A stretch of DNA of 64,000 bases from NCBI RefSeq assembly GCF_964355755.1, contig NC_092678.1, positions 11,320,922 to 11,384,921 on the forward strand, given 5' to 3'. Every line of letters begins with the position of its first letter. Positions within the stretch are counted from its first letter, which is position 1. Positions 1 through 12,441 of the stretch are shown here, one piece after another. Origin of the DNA: Antedon mediterranea. Its lineage: Eukaryota > Echinodermata > Crinoidea > Comatulida > Antedonidae. The notes below the pieces were generated by a model. The model was given only the letters and a program-made list of their open reading frames with translations. It made no database searches and was not told the DNA's origin. The position numbers and the translations under genes were made by a program.

Positions 1-690
1 TGTCTAATTCAACGTGTTCGTATGGCGTTATTTAAAGTGGAAAATGTCTAGATTGTTTTCAAAATTACTAGGAAAGGCTTGAAAAATATAATTCAAGAGA
101 AAAAAACATTTTTTCATACTCCGTGTGCACCTTACACGTAAAATTGTTTGCGCACGCGGGAATTTTTGACATGCTCAAAATGTCATGATCAGATTAGAAA
201 TTAATTTTGCGCAATTTGAAATGCGCGTGCGCGCGTAACTTCTTGTGAAACATGCCATTTTTAATCCATAGAAAGTTTGACCTTGATATAACTTAAATTT
301 TCACCAAGTATAAAAAAAAAATTACACTTAGTTTTTAATCTATGAGCAATAATAAAAAATCATAAAATCGCGCGTAAGTCACGTTGCGCAACTCTGACGT
401 CTTTCAAAAAAGGGGGTGCACAACTTCAGGTAAATGTCCATATGTGGTCAAAGTTATGAAATGTTATGTTTACACATTTTAGAGAAACGCGCTGCACAAA
501 AATAGCGAGAAAGGGGGTGCACAACTTCAGGTAAATGTCCATATGTGGTCAAAGTTATGAAATGTTATGTTTACACATTTTAGAGAAACGCGCTGCACAA
601 AAATAGCGAGAAAGAAAGAAGAATAATACAGAAAAAAATATTGATCCATACAATAACAAGGAGTTATCCGCCAAGTGCGGATAACTAATT
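1..690 (+). mobile_element. Helitron-like repeat, copy 1 (cut by window edge)
   Basis: Non-coding AT-rich repeat rich in GCGCGTGCGCGCGTAACT-type words. The same series of words recurs in the same orientation at 23590-24481, so the two are copies of one family. Both copies end at an identical hairpin, here at 663-685 (GTTATCCGC, 5-nt loop, GCGGATAAC) followed by TAATT. A related GTGCGGATAACTAA string lies just before the Helitron-type terminus near 15.83 kb, which is why I group them. The Helitron label is an inference; the family relationship is seen directly. Confidence 0.5.
411..613 (+). repeat. Tandem duplication, period 101 bp
   Basis: Two almost identical 101-bp units, each starting AGGGGGTGCACAACTTC (at 411 and 512), lie head to tail inside the repeat. 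The other copy of the family at 24 kb carries a related, more diverged unit, so the doubling here looks recent. Confidence 0.85.
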
Positions 691-847
691 AACAGGTGGA
701 TAAGTAATTGGCGGAGGTAAAGAACAGTGCGTTTTGGAAAGTTCATTTCGTATTTTAGCAATCTTATCAAAAAAAATAATAGTTAGAAAAAAATTCGATC
801 AAATCAGGTAAATTTTCATGAGTAAGATATGAAATTACAGGGTTTCG

Positions 848-1500
848 ATCCAAGTCGGCCCTAAACCGTCTCGGCCAAAGTCAAGTCGGCCCCAAGTCAA
901 GTCGGCCCCAAGTCAAGTCGGCCTCAAGTCAACTCGGCCTCACGTCAACTCGGCCAAAAAATAATCGGTCAACTCGGCCCCGTTAAAGTATGGAACGCAA
1001 AAAGTGCAAATGAAGGGGATTGATAAATAATATTTCTTCACAATTTTTTAACTATGAATAATTCTGACTTTTAATGAATATTATATATATAATATATATT
1101 TAGCAGCCTCCCTGCGCGTTTGCCAGCTTTTTCGATATCTACAACTGCTACGTGTTTTCGCTGACCGGGGGATTCCCCTTTTTTAAAAACGCAAATCATG
1201 CACAAAAACGATGTACGATCATTTTTTCTATGGCCAAATGGTGGAACGTAGGCCTCCGTCTTCGATTTCCTAAAATACGGTACCTGCACGTGTTTTTTGT
1301 AACACGCGGGTTCATTTTTTTATATGATATTATATTTTTTATTTCTTCATTTTTAAAACGTGGATAGTAAGAATCGTAATAATATTAAGCACTTTTTGCG
1401 TTCCATACTTTATTGTGGCCGAGTTGACAGATTAGTTTTTGGCCGAGTTGACGTGAGGCCGAGTTGACTTGAGGCCGAGTTGACTTGAGTTATTCCTCGG
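848..1500. mobile_element. Inverted-repeat MITE with iterated TCAACTCGGCC motif
   Basis: The left arm (848-1010) carries about eight copies of AAGTCAAGTCGGCC / GTCAACTCGGCC and then a stretch reading TATGGAACGCAAAAAGTGC. The right arm (1389-1498) is its reverse complement, beginning GCACTTTTTGCGTTCCATA and ending in the same motif reversed. The 380-bp centre has no coding content. The arms make this a foldback/MITE-type element; exact ends and target duplication are blurred by the motif repetition. Confidence 0.75.
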
Positions 1501-1811
1501 TTCATTCTATTAATATTGTTATCTTGTGCTTTTTTTCTGTTATGTTTGTCTTTGTATTTTTGAGTGAACCGAATAAAACTGAACTGAAATACCAGACGAT
1601 CAAGCAATTATAACGGATTTGACACCTAAAGGATATACTTTCATTTATATTTATTGCCTTGATATTTCTTCTCTTTATCTGTTATGGGATGGCGTATTTA
1701 TCATTTTAGACAGAAAAATAACAGGGACCATAAAATCTATCACGGAGTGATAACTGAAAATGAAACCACGATCCTTAATGTTACAAATGGATGTAGAAAC
1801 TTTAGTGATAA

Positions 1812-2187
1812 TCAAATCCAGTAGTTAGCCTTATTGTGAGTTGGAAAGTATATATGTTGAATTAGGTTATAATCGTTAAAAACGTCTTTTAATTTGCTAG
1901 CAAATGGGTCTTGATCATTCGTTAAGTGAGCATTAAAGTCTCCTAGGAATATTGTTGTACAATTCAAACTCAAGTTGTCATCTAGCGAAGAAGAAAATTT
2001 CTCAAAAAAACCATCCGATTTGGCTGATGACGGACGATAAATAGAAATAATCCGCAAATTAAGTGATTTCGACAAAATTTCACAGAATTCGTACGAACAA
2101 CTATGTTGTTCGACAGGTTTAAAACCAAGTTCTGATTTGAATAAAACACCAACACCTCCACCTCGTCTACCCTGTGGTCTTTCCAAC
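1812..2187 (-). pseudogene. LINE endonuclease fragment (minus strand)
   Basis: A 125-codon open frame contains an APE-type endonuclease segment: a GGGVGVLFK block, IISIYRPSS, and FLGDFNAHL, the conserved GDFN block of non-LTR retrotransposon nucleases. It lacks the N-terminal NIRS/ETWL part and any attached RT. It joins directly to the RT relic upstream on the minus strand, but in a LINE the endonuclease should precede the RT, so it comes from another element copy or a rearrangement. Confidence 0.8.
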
Positions 2188-2987
2188 ATGCAAGGATAAC
2201 CTATTATCTGCCAGACATTCGTAACATGACGATATGTTTTTACTTAGAACCTCTTCGATTACCTTTGGATCAGAGTGAGAAAATGTAATGGCACTATCAT
2301 CAGCATATTGGCGTAAAGTACACAGTGAATTAATACTAATTGCCATTATCATTAATATATACCAAAAAAAGCAGTGGCCCCAAAATCCGTCCTTGTGGGA
2401 CACCATGCGTAATGTCTTCAATAGAAGATTTTTTGCGGTTGATTTCAACATACTGTTTCCTTCCGGAAAGGTATGAGGAAAACCAGTCTGTTTTGTTGAC
2501 ACCTATTGCAGAAAACTTTCCATTAAGTATAGCGTGGTCAACCGAATCGAACGCCTTGCGTATCTAACACCACCATACCAGTGTAAAGACCTCTAGATGT
2601 GTTCTCTTTTATACAATCAATAAGGTCAATTAAACAAGTGTCGGTAGAGTGACCAGCGCGATATCCAGATTGATTAACGTTAAGAAGGTTGTTGTCGTTC
2701 AAGTATCTTTTAAATTGAACTTTTGAAACAATATTTAAAACGCTGACAGGCCGGTAATTATTTACATCAAGACGGTTCCCTTTCTTATAAAGGGGCTTTA
2801 CCCTGGCAATTTTGAATTCTTCCGGATAAATGTTAGAAGTAATTGAAAGGTTAATGATGTGTTTGATTGGCCCAGTTATTTGAGTAACGGCGTCTTTTAA
2901 AAATCGTGCTGATATAGCGTCAAAACCTATTCCCTTGTTAGGATTAAGACTTTGCAGTTCCTTCTCAACGAATTCATCATCAACCAT
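2167..2987 (-). pseudogene. LINE reverse transcriptase fragment (minus strand)
   Basis: On the minus strand the frame beginning at 2987 shows RT fingers (SLNPNKGIGFDAIS, KIARVKPLYKKGN, NNYRPVSVL) and the QSGYRAGHST block. A frameshift near 2560 follows. A second frame carries GVPQGRILGP and the catalytic box YADD (RQYADDSAITF). The palm motif around FDSVDH is split by the frameshift. It is a dead LINE ORF2, probably part of the same insertion as the PHD and endonuclease relics at 3032-3735, with the segment between deleted. Confidence 0.85.
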
Positions 2988-3031
2988 GGCAAGAACAAAT
3001 TTAGAGGGGGCTGTCTTTGTGATGATCTATC

Positions 3032-3735
3032 TTACTGACGGATAATGTCAAATTGATGTATAAAATCAATATTGTTATATTTTGGAGGACGGTACACACA
3101 ACCAAGAACAATTGATTTTGATTTAGGCTGAAATATTTCTATCCATGCAGCTTCAAGTTCATCACAGTTCAGTTGATCCGATTCCTTGAAGGCGAGATCA
3201 CTTTTAATGTAGATGCAAACACCACCAAATGTGTTTTCTCTTCTGTCTCTGTGTATTATGGAGTAGTTGTTGATGCTGATTTCTCTGTCAGTGACTGAGT
3301 TGTTTAGACGATTCTGTAACGCAGAAAACTGATGGGTAGCATTTTTTGACGAGTTCACGAATTTCCGAAAGTTTAGGGATAAGAGATCTGACATTCAGGT
3401 GTTCTGACATTTCAGACCCTTTCGTTCCAAACTTTTAAAATCGATTCCATTTTCAGTATCGTCAAAGTTTTTAACATTGTCCTCTAATTTAAAACCTTGG
3501 TCCGGTTTAGTTAATTCAAAAACGTCAAATCCTGGTAATTTTGCAAATAGGCATTTGGAACATGTCCAATATTTGAAATTATTTTGTAACCTGCCTACCT
3601 TGTAAGTCTTCGGCGATATTTGTCCACATTTAACGTGGCAGGCTATCGTGCAATCATTGCATTGAACAGAATGGTGATTTTTGGCCACAGCTTTTCACAA
3701 ATGCTACAAGGATTTTTTACTGGCCCTGGATTTGT
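3032..3735 (-). pseudogene. LINE ORF2 5' part: PHD-like zinc finger plus endonuclease
   Basis: Reading on the minus strand from about 3735: NPCSICEK, then after a one-base slip near 3680 a Cys/His-rich finger (CNDC, HVKCG, WTCSKC) resembling the PHD-like finger found before the endonuclease of some CR1-group LINEs. An in-frame stop separates it from an endonuclease fragment (3394-3032) with FGGVCIYIKSDL, WIEIF and VLGCVYRPPKYNNIDF. The endonuclease stops before the GDFN block. Frameshift, stop and truncation make this a relic. Confidence 0.75.
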
Positions 3736-3739
3736 ATGT

Positions 3740-4655
3740 ATATCACCAGAGAGTAACAGCGTATTAAATGTGGCATCCGCATTTCTTTAATATGTACAAG
3801 GACAGCCAAACTTTCTCCTGATCCTTCTCGCCGTATAAGAAATGAATAACGTGACCTTTCTTGTAGATCTGGTAGTAGAGAATATCTACAACCGGTAGCG
3901 TTAGTGATATAGCATATAGCATATTTGTCCGATGATTTATTTATATACCGGTAGTTGTTGGATTGTAGTATGAGTAGGCCTAGTATATATAGACACACGC
4001 CTAGTAAGGTTGATTTGAACATTTCTGGCAACAAAATATTCAACACTGTCTTAATAATACGTTCAGCACACGATTTCTTCCGATGGTATCCGGCGCCCCG
4101 TACTTTGGAAAGCGTAACCTAATACAGTCGGTTGCCTTATTTGGCCGTGTCCATGTTTGGACTGCGTAGCGAAAAGCCTGTGATCGTAGCTGCTATAGGC
4201 CTTGCTACAAATTCTGGTTAAACTTACGGGATCGCAAAAATACGAAGTGTTCTAGTGTACCTGTGTTGACTAACTATCAGGATATTTGATAAAGAATAAT
4301 TGTATCCACTGGAAATGCGTATATTTAGGCCAATATTTAGTAATTCTTTCCGAGAATTTCAAATCTAACCACCACTCAATAGCGCCACCTAAGACATTTT
4401 TTATATTTTTTTTTTTCAAGAAAAAAAAAAATGTGTAGGCACTTTTATCTCTATGGAGACTGATCTCTGGTATTCCACTTGGTACATTTATTTTTCTCAT
4501 TAACCTGTCCCCAGTTTTTCTGGTTTTTTTTTTTGTGTGTGTTTTGGATTTGTACTTATCTCACTTTCTTCCCAAATGAACCCCTGTAACGAAACATTTC
4601 CTAACCAAGATCGATTAAATAATTTAATCTTCAACCCATACGCAGACTATGATAA
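3740..4655. other. Unassigned AT-rich sequence
   Basis: I see no coding exon, tandem repeat or terminal repeat I can support. A minus-strand open frame at 3717-4046 has no recognisable motif. A run of T followed by A at 4398-4432 can fold on itself. Confidence 0.5.
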
Positions 4656-4663
4656 ACATGTCA

Positions 4664-6205
4664 GGCCCGTATCCAGGGGGGGTGCGTTGGGTGCAGACGC
4701 ACCCCCCCAAGTCCCAAAAGGTCCACTATTTCCTCGGTTGGTATTTTTTCTTGTCTTGTTTAACTAAAGACAATATCATTATATATATACAAAATTTACA
4801 TTATCAATGGTATACAAACAAAAATATGCTAATATAAAATGAAAAAATACCGGTAATTAAATTACGGAATCTGAACTGACTACAAACTCGATGTAAAACA
4901 TGCGCAGTCGATCATGTGACGACAAGCAATAGCTTAGCGCTTCATGTACGCGGTACGCGGTAAAGTGTTTGCTGGAGAAATACAGACAACTTAAAGTCAG
5001 GGAACACGTGTACTTTTTGTCGGGGAATATAATATACAGTAAAAAGCGTTCGCGTTCACTTAGTAGCTAGCTTCAGCGCCTAGAAAACCGCGACGTTTCA
5101 TTGACCGTGAGAGTACGTCAGAGTGATATTATGCACTTTATATGCATTCATTATTGCCAGCGATCTAACTTACTACTAAACAATAGCTAGGTACGCACTT
5201 GTCTGGCGGTATCCCTTTGTACGAATCGTTCAACGTTGGGTCGAGACGCGTGATATCAAGTTTCATCCAGGGACCAAAATGTGTAATGTGTTATTTTCCA
5301 GGCGAAGTTTACCGACGGTTACGTCGTGTACTGCGTCGACGTACGCTACACTACAGCAAAAACGAATTATGTTAATTGTTCGTTTGTTCACCAATTTTTT
5401 AATTTACAAGTAACCTTCTGTACCGTGGGGCACCTAAAATCAATTTTTCATCCATTACTAAACAAAAAAACATGCCATTTTCGCTTAGCCAACATTATAG
5501 CTATAGTTATTACATTTTCAATATCCTGTATGTCATGAATTTCTCACCACTCGGAAGTCCAGATGGTACGCATGCATACACCCTGGGAGGAATAAACTTT
5601 TTTCCCCGACTGAAAAAGGTCTACGCTTGCGTTTTTTAAGCCTCTAGGCCTGATGTTTCCAAAGTATAAAATGCAATTTTTTGAAGACCTGCAGCTCTAG
5701 TTTTAAACATTTTCTTAGCTCAGCCCCAACAATAAAGCTGGTCATATTTCGAAGAACAAGAAGTACATTTTCCGGGACCTAACATCTCTATTTTTCAAAC
5801 ATTTCTTAGCTCAGTCACAACCCATGATAGGGACTTATATATTTTTTTTCATGTTTTGAAGTATAATAAGTCCAATTTCCGGGACCTCCAACTCTATTTT
5901 TCAAAATTTTCTTTGAACTTTTATTTTTTAAATTGAAAAATATGGATTGAAACCGTCATCGCGCATCGTTTTTTTGCACGCAGTATTTTATTTATGCATT
6001 ATAAAAAATGGAAAAAATGGCTACCCTAAATCTGATTAAAAAGACCTCAAATGACGCTAGAACGCGTTGCTTCCGGGGGCTTCGCCCCCTGGACCCCCAC
6101 CGGGGGCCCTTGGTGGCCCCCAGCCTAGTGATGCTCGCTTCGCTCGCATAGCCCCCTCGTCGGGGAATGTAGCCCCCGCGTCGGGAAGATCCTGGCGCCA
6201 CCCCT
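4664..6205. mobile_element. Possible GC-ended MITE composite
   Basis: The left end reads GGCCCGTATCCAGGGGGG followed by a C-rich mirror (GCACCCCCCC). Near 6150-6205 the sequence ends with a GATCCTGGCGCCACCCCTG-type block. Both are terminal-looking blocks common in marine-invertebrate repeats. They do not pair over their full length, so this may be two elements rather than one. The interior has no coding signal. Confidence 0.35.
5650..5925 (+). repeat. Imperfect tandem repeat, about 100-bp units
   Basis: Three diverged units share a TTTCCGGGACCT-like word, a TCTATTTTTCAAACATTT word and TTCTTAGCTCAG. The third is truncated. No coding content. Confidence 0.65.
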
Positions 6206-6412
6206 GCTGAGTTGGCCTCATCATGAAAGCGTTAAGTTCTGGTGTCCATCGTTCAACTAGCCCAAGCCACAACAGAGAGTCTTACATCAGTCTTTAGAAC
6301 GTCAAATAACGCAAATTTTTCCAGGGCCTTCGGCCCCTGGACCCTGACCGGGGGCCCTTGGCGGCCCCCTGGCCCCCCAGCCATTGTTGCTCGCTTCGCT
6401 CGCACCCCCCCA
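6037..6412 (+). repeat. Two copies of a GC-rich repeat end
   Basis: Blocks at about 6037-6150 and 6296-6410 share the same order of words: CTCAAATGACG / GTCAAATAACG, GGCTTCGCCCCCTGGACC-like, CCGGGGGCCCTTGG, then TGCTCGCTTCGCTCGCA. They are strongly GC-rich against an AT-rich background. They look like termini of one MITE family. Small open frames read across them are composition artefacts. Confidence 0.7.
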
Positions 6413-6418
6413 TTATAA

Positions 6419-7683
6419 ATGCTGCATACGGGCCTGCATGTTCATGACTTTGACCCTGATACCAATTTTTTCTCTTCCTCTATCCAGCTCAATTGTAAGT
6501 ACTATCAACCTGACCAACTAACCCACTTAATTGGAGAGCTCAGTAACATGAAACACTTTTCGTCCTTGCATATTAATTCTAGAAGTTTACTTCATAACAT
6601 TGATTCTTTCAAATTATTTTTAACCAATGTAAATTATGATTTCGATATAATTGCAGTCTCGGAAACCTGGTTGAAAGATGATAATCCATTAACCAATATC
6701 TCCAGTTATTCTTTCATTTCAAAAAACAGACTAGGGCGGGCTGGTGGAGGTGTAGGGCTGTATGTTCGAAATAACAATGTGTTCAAAGAGAGAACTGATC
6801 TTTTCCTAGACCCCTCCCTATGCGACTCCCTTTTTATTGAACTTGAAATTGAATCCAATCAAAACATTATTGTTGGTGTAATCTATAGGGCACCATCTCT
6901 TGATACGAATGCTTTTTTTGACGCTTTTGATCTCCTGTTAAATAATTTAGCAAAAACCAACAACAAAATTTACTTATTAGGTGATTTTAACATTGACCTA
7001 CTTAAACATCAGTCCGATAATCAATCCAACAATTTTGTTAAAATTCTGTCTTTAGTAATTTTCTTTTACCCTTAATCAATAGACCAACTCGTATTACCCG
7101 AACGTCAGCAACATTAATTGACAACATATTATCTAATCAAATTGAATCATCAAGTCTATGTGGACTTTTCTATAGTGACATTAGTGCATGATCATTTGCC
7201 CATTTTTAACATTACACCCTTTACTTATCAAATATACCAAACCGTCCCAAAAACTATGTAAGCCCTATTCATACCTACAGAAAATTTAACAAAACAAATA
7301 TTTCAAACATAAAAAACGATTTGTCAAACATGAATTGGACTGGTGTTTATGGTACGGATGATCCTAATATTGCTTTACTTTCATTTGAAACTGAATTTAA
7401 ATGACTGTATGATAAACATTTTCCAATTCAAGAGCAGTCTGCAGGTAAAAAAAAATAAAGACCTGGATGGCGAATGAACTCTTAAATTCAATATAGCATA
7501 AACAAAAACTGTATTCCAAATCCCCCCGCTATCCGAATGACAAAAACATAAATGAATATAAGCAATTCCGTAACTCCCTTAACTCTTTAATAAAATTAAC
7601 AAAACGCGATTATTATGAAAAAAAGTTTAAGCAGCAGAAAGATAATATCAAAGGAACATGGACAATTATAAATAGTCTAATAA
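6419..7683 (+). pseudogene. LINE 'L-a' copy 1, 5' half: endonuclease domain
   Basis: The open frame 6419-7075 carries an APE-type endonuclease in order: LHINSRSLLHNIDSF, IIAVSETWLKDD, AGGGVGLYVR, IVGVIYRAPS and LLGDFNIDLL. After 7075 the reading continues in another frame (FYPLINRPTRITRTSATLIDNI), so a frameshift is present. It runs on to a TWTIINSLI-type block at 7650-7683. At that point it is cut by transposon T1; the RT half resumes at 9691 in the correct order. The product would be the ORF2 protein of a CR1/Jockey-group LINE; the clade is inferred. Confidence 0.9.
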
Positions 7684-9690
7684 TAGGTATCCCAATGAAA
7701 AAATTCAGATTAATTTTTTTACATTTTCTTTCAGTTAACCACAAAGAACTTAATGTAATTAGCATTTTGCGATTTAAATGATTGAAATCCGATTACCCGT
7801 TCTAAAGTTATGGTTATTTAAAGTGGTAAAAAAATATACGATTTTTTGCCTAAAAATGGTGTTTTTTGCAGTTGAAATTGGAAGCATTTTTAAAAGGTTA
7901 TAACTTTTACAATAATTAGTTAAAAGTTTTGAATTTTGTTAAACCTATAGATATCACAGAGTTGTACAACTCTATTTTTTTTGGAGCCTCAACGAAACTT
8001 ATTTTTTAAATTATTGGTCCGCAAAGTGGTAGGAAAGCATTTAACGCCCATTTTTGCTGGAATTCCCTAAAAAATGAAAAAACTGCTATTTTTCAATGAT
8101 CTGTAACTTTTGAACTACTGTACTAATTCATTTAATTTTTTTTGTACTTGTTAGAATGTAGTGTATATTTCATTAATAAATATATTTTAGATGTGTATAT
8201 GAAAAAAAATTTTTTTAATGGTGAAATTTAAAATTATAAAAAGAAAAAATGAAAAAGTATGTTAAAAACGGTGTGTACTGTTTCCTTTCTTTTACACTAA
8301 TTTTCGGTAAGTATAATTATTAGAATATTTTAATATACTTTATATTTATAATTTCAATCATAAATACTATTATATATAACTTTTGAATACGTAAAACAAG
8401 ATTTTAGGCCCATATGATTATGACACCAAATCTAAGCCGGGCTGCTAAGTAAGATATGCTCTTTTAAGGCAAACGCACAATATGGGTCAAAATAAACTCA
8501 TTTAAAATAATCAATGTTAATTAAAACAATTAATTGTTTACCTGAATAGTATATATAACATTATAAAAATTGTTTTCTTTTCGTATTATTACGTTATTAA
8601 ATTGAAATACGGAGCTAAAGTTTAGGCCAAGTCACGGCTTACTCGCGATCAGTAGTCGCTCCGTTAAAGTATTTCGGTCGCAGTTAATGACTTTCGGCCG
8701 CCGTCTACAGAGTCAAATGTTGGTAAATTAGCTTAATAAATTTCCTCGGTACATTTTAACCTAACGCATTTGCATTGTATACTTGCATAATAAATCTTCC
8801 GCACATTACATCAATTTTAAGTTGTTAAATTAATGTGTAAAACCAGATATTCTACGACGGAAAAGGACATGTCAATCTCCGACATCGCTGCTGTCACACA
8901 TCTCGCGTCGAGCCGGTCGAACTCGAGCGAGGAAAACTAAACAACGTGTTCAAAATATGGAACGTACCATTCGCTGATAGGGTGCATTAATGTATTTAAC
9001 GGAAAACGCCACAACAAACACGCGCGTATTTTAGAGTACAATATTTTACTCACTACAATATTCACCGGATTATAATGGTTGGATCTTTAAAATTTTGAAC
9101 GGGATTTACGCCTCATGCACCATTTTAAAATGTAGTTCGCTCAATTACCATGCACAATACGTTTGTAAACTATGTTTTATCGATTTCAATGTAGATTTAG
9201 CTAAAATTTAATACCAAAATCCATAATATTTTTCCATAAACGGTGAATCAAAATTGGATTTTTGTCACAAAAATTGACTTTTCGTTACGAAAAACCTATT
9301 TATAGAAGACGATTTTCGTATCAAATTAAAGCTTATTTAAAGCCTGATAACATACAACAAAAATTAATCCGCTAGCTCCAATGGTAATCGTGCGATCGTG
9401 TTTTGAAAACTGATGGGGATTTTCCGATGAGGTTTTCAACGCGCGGAAATCGGCTCGACGGGATTTTAGAACCGTTTTAAAATCGCATTTTCTCGGCAAC
9501 TAATTCATTAATTTTAATTATAAACACACTTATACATAGATTAAAACAAGTACTTTCAAACAATATAAATTTTGTAAGTATTAATTAAGATTGAATACGA
9601 TTTATTTAACATCAAAGTCATACTACTTTTTCGAATTTCGTCAATATTTCAAAAGTGATACCCCTCTGTGCGCTTTCATTGGGATACCTA
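7684..9690 (+). mobile_element. DNA transposon T1, copy A (non-autonomous, 2007 bp)
   Basis: The element starts TAGGTATCCCAATGAAA and ends with its reverse complement TTTCATTGGGATACCTA. It is bounded by the direct repeat CTAATAA (7677-7683 and 9691-9697). Removing it and one repeat restores the LINE frame (INSLIKTNESKHF), so the insertion is clear-cut. The interior has no long open frame. Near-identical terminal regions occur in inverted order in copy B at 12099-14702. The 7-bp duplication does not assign a superfamily with certainty; P-like or Dada-like are possible. Confidence 0.9.
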
Positions 9691-11671
9691 CTAATAAAAA
9701 CGAATGAAAGTAAGCATTTCGAAGAGTCCACTATAAATTGCGAAGGACACTTAACGGATGATCCCAACCTAATTTCAAATCATTTTAATAATTTTTTTGT
9801 TAATATTGGACCTACCCTCGCCAAAAATATTGACACATCTAATGCAAATTTTAAGGATTACCTCCCTCCGCCATCCACAAATTCTTCATTTCTCAATCCT
9901 GTGACTGTTTTTGAGATTATGGATATTGTTATGCGCCTCAAAAATAGTAAAGCACCTGGCATTGATGATATTAACCCGTCTATTATTAAACAACTTATCC
10001 CTTTTATTTCTGAACCCCTCTGCTACATTTTCAATCTTTGTTTTATAAATGGCACATTTCCTGACACCCTTAAACTAGCTAAAGTAACTCCTATTTTTAA
10101 AACTGGTGACAAATCTGATTCCAGTAATTACCGTCCTATATCAGTGCTACCGATCTTTTCTAAAATACTTGAACGCCTTATTTATGATCGAACATACAAT
10201 TATCTTCAAAAAAATAATATACTTTACAATAAACAATTTGGCTTTCGTAAGAACTATAATACATCCACCGCACTTCTTCAATTAACAAATGAAATTGTTG
10301 GGGCTTTCGAGAGGGGTGAATTTGCCATTGGTATTTTTATTGACCTCTCGAAGGCCTTTGATACAATTGATCACGATATTTTATTATATAAGTTACATAA
10401 TTATGGAATCCGTGGCCCTGTATATAATTTATTCAAAACCTAACTTTCAAACCGCAAGCAATGCACTAAATTTAAACACACCCTTTCTGATTTTCTTCCA
10501 ATTATTTGTGGAGTCCCTCAAGGTTCCCTGCTTGGGCCTCTATTATTTTTATTATACATAAATGATATCCATAATGCCTCAAATATGTTTTCTTTTCTGT
10601 TGTATGCTGATGACACAACCCTAATTTACACTGATAAAAATATAGATTCCCTTTTTAAAATGTCAATCGAAAATCTACCCAAAATCTACCCAAAATTTTA
10701 ACATACTTTTCTGCAAACAAACTTTCTGTTTTGTTTTGGTGTTCAAAAATTCACAAATACCACTAAATACTAGTACAGTACTTTCAAACTAAAAATTAAA
10801 GATCAATTAATACCTATTGTTGAGAAAACTAAATTTCTAATTTGGAAACATCAGATTACTCAAGTCGAAAACAAAATATCCAAAAGTTCTGGTATCATAT
10901 AGATTATCATCTTTCATCCCTCAAAACATACTCCGGATTCTTTACTGTTCACTAATCCTCCCTTACCTCACTTACTGTAATATTATTTGGGGTAATACAT
11001 ACCCGTCCTACTTAAACAAACTGTTATTGATCTAAAAGAAAACCGTAAGATACATAGCAAATGCTCCTCCTTTATCCCATTCCAATCCTTTATTTTCTTC
11101 ATTTGGTCTTCTTAAAATTCAGGATATTAATCATCTTCAACAAAGTGTTTTCCTCTATTCATGGCTAAACTCGATCCTGCCATCACACTTTGATGATTTA
11201 TTTAGTTTCAATCTTAATTTTCATAACCACAGTACTCTGAGCGCAAATCAAATACGTATTCCTTTTTTTTAAACTACTTCTTTTAAACATAGCATTAAGT
11301 TCACTGATCCTAAACTCTGGGATAACGTACCAGTTAATATAAAAAGTGCTTTGTCTAAGAAGAGTTTTTCTTTTAAATTGAAACGGCACCTCTTATCTAG
11401 TTATGTGTAATTATCTTTCACTTATTGTAGTTTTGATATTTAGTCTTTTCGGTACCCTGAAACTAAAAGTCTTCATTACTGTTTTTGTCCTTTTTCCGGT
11501 TCCTGTGTTGTCCTGTTTTTTTTTTTCAGTTTCTATGGGCTGCCTTATACAAGCTTCGCTTTTTAGGAATGTTGCCCCTCTTATTTTAATCATATTTATT
11601 TACTGTTAATTTTTATTTTCTATGAATGACAAGAAGAGAAATAAATGTTACTTTGATTTGATTTGATTTGA
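9691..11671 (+). pseudogene. LINE 'L-a' copy 1, 3' half: reverse transcriptase and tail
   Basis: The frame to 10443 contains LKNSKAPGIDDIN, AKVTPIFKTGDK, NYRPISVLPIFSKILERL, QFGFRKNYNT and palm motif A (FIDLSKAFDTIDH). A stop and a frame change follow at 10441. Then come GVPQGSLLGPLLFLLYIND and the catalytic YADD (LLYADDTTLIY). Compared with the copy at 38 kb, the region 10680-10860 has a duplication and a deletion. The element ends in a (TTGAT)-like tail at 11653-11670, typical of LINEs with short tandem 3' repeats. It is an inactive copy. Confidence 0.92.
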
Positions 11672-12098
11672 AAGGCCAAAAGTGCCAAAAGTATAATGTT
11701 ACAATAATGATACAGACGTCACGACAGTAGGTGGCGCTGCGTGGTTGCTAGGGCACCCAAAAATGCGTTCAACCTGCCTCCCTGAGTGACTCCAAGGTCA
11801 CCAATGGTTTAGAATAGGCTATTGAAATAGGCTTATTGAAGTAGTCATTTTAAAACTTAATAATTTTCAATAAAAACAAACTAAAATTTCAAAAGATCAC
11901 TAAATATTTGTTTTTAATAATCTATTTATTCTTCAACTACAGTTTAAGTTAAAAAAAATCAAGCTAAGATACATAATTTGATAGAAATACAGATCTTTAC
12001 AGTTTATCAACATAGTAGCGTTGAACGCATTTTTTGGTTGGCTAGCAACCATGCAGCGCTCTCTATTGTTGTGACGTCACACCGTGATACTCTATAAG
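11672..12098. mobile_element. Long-TIR MITE (about 390 bp)
   Basis: A left block at about 11700-11785 (GACGTCACGACAGTAGG, GGTTGCTAGG, AATGCGTTCAAC) reappears reverse-complemented at 12015-12090 (GTTGAACGCATTTTTTGG, GCTAGCAACC, GTGACGTCAC). The arms are about 75 bp and moderately diverged; the centre is AT-rich and non-coding. T1 copy B is inserted at its right edge. Confidence 0.75.
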
Positions 12099-12441
12099 TA
12101 GGTATCCCAATGAAAGCGTACAGAGGGGTATCACTTTTGAAATATTAAAAAAATTCGAATAAAGTAGTATGCCTTTGATGGTAAATAAATCGTGTTCACT
12201 CTTAATTAATACTTAAAAAATTTATATTGTTTGAAAGTACTTGTTTTAATCTATGTATAAGTGTGTTTACATTTAAAATTAATGAAGTAGTTGCCGACAA
12301 AATGCGATTTTAAAACGGTTCTAAAATCCCGTCGAGCCGATTTCCGCGCGTTGAAAACCTCATCGGAAAATCCCCTTCAGTTTTCAAAACACGATCGCAC
12401 GATTACCATTGAAGCTAGCGGATTAATTTTTGTTGTATTTC

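Noticed and set aside
6057-6272. GC-rich minus-strand ORF with RRGGY repeats
   Set aside because: It reads across duplicated GC-rich MITE ends; composition explains it.
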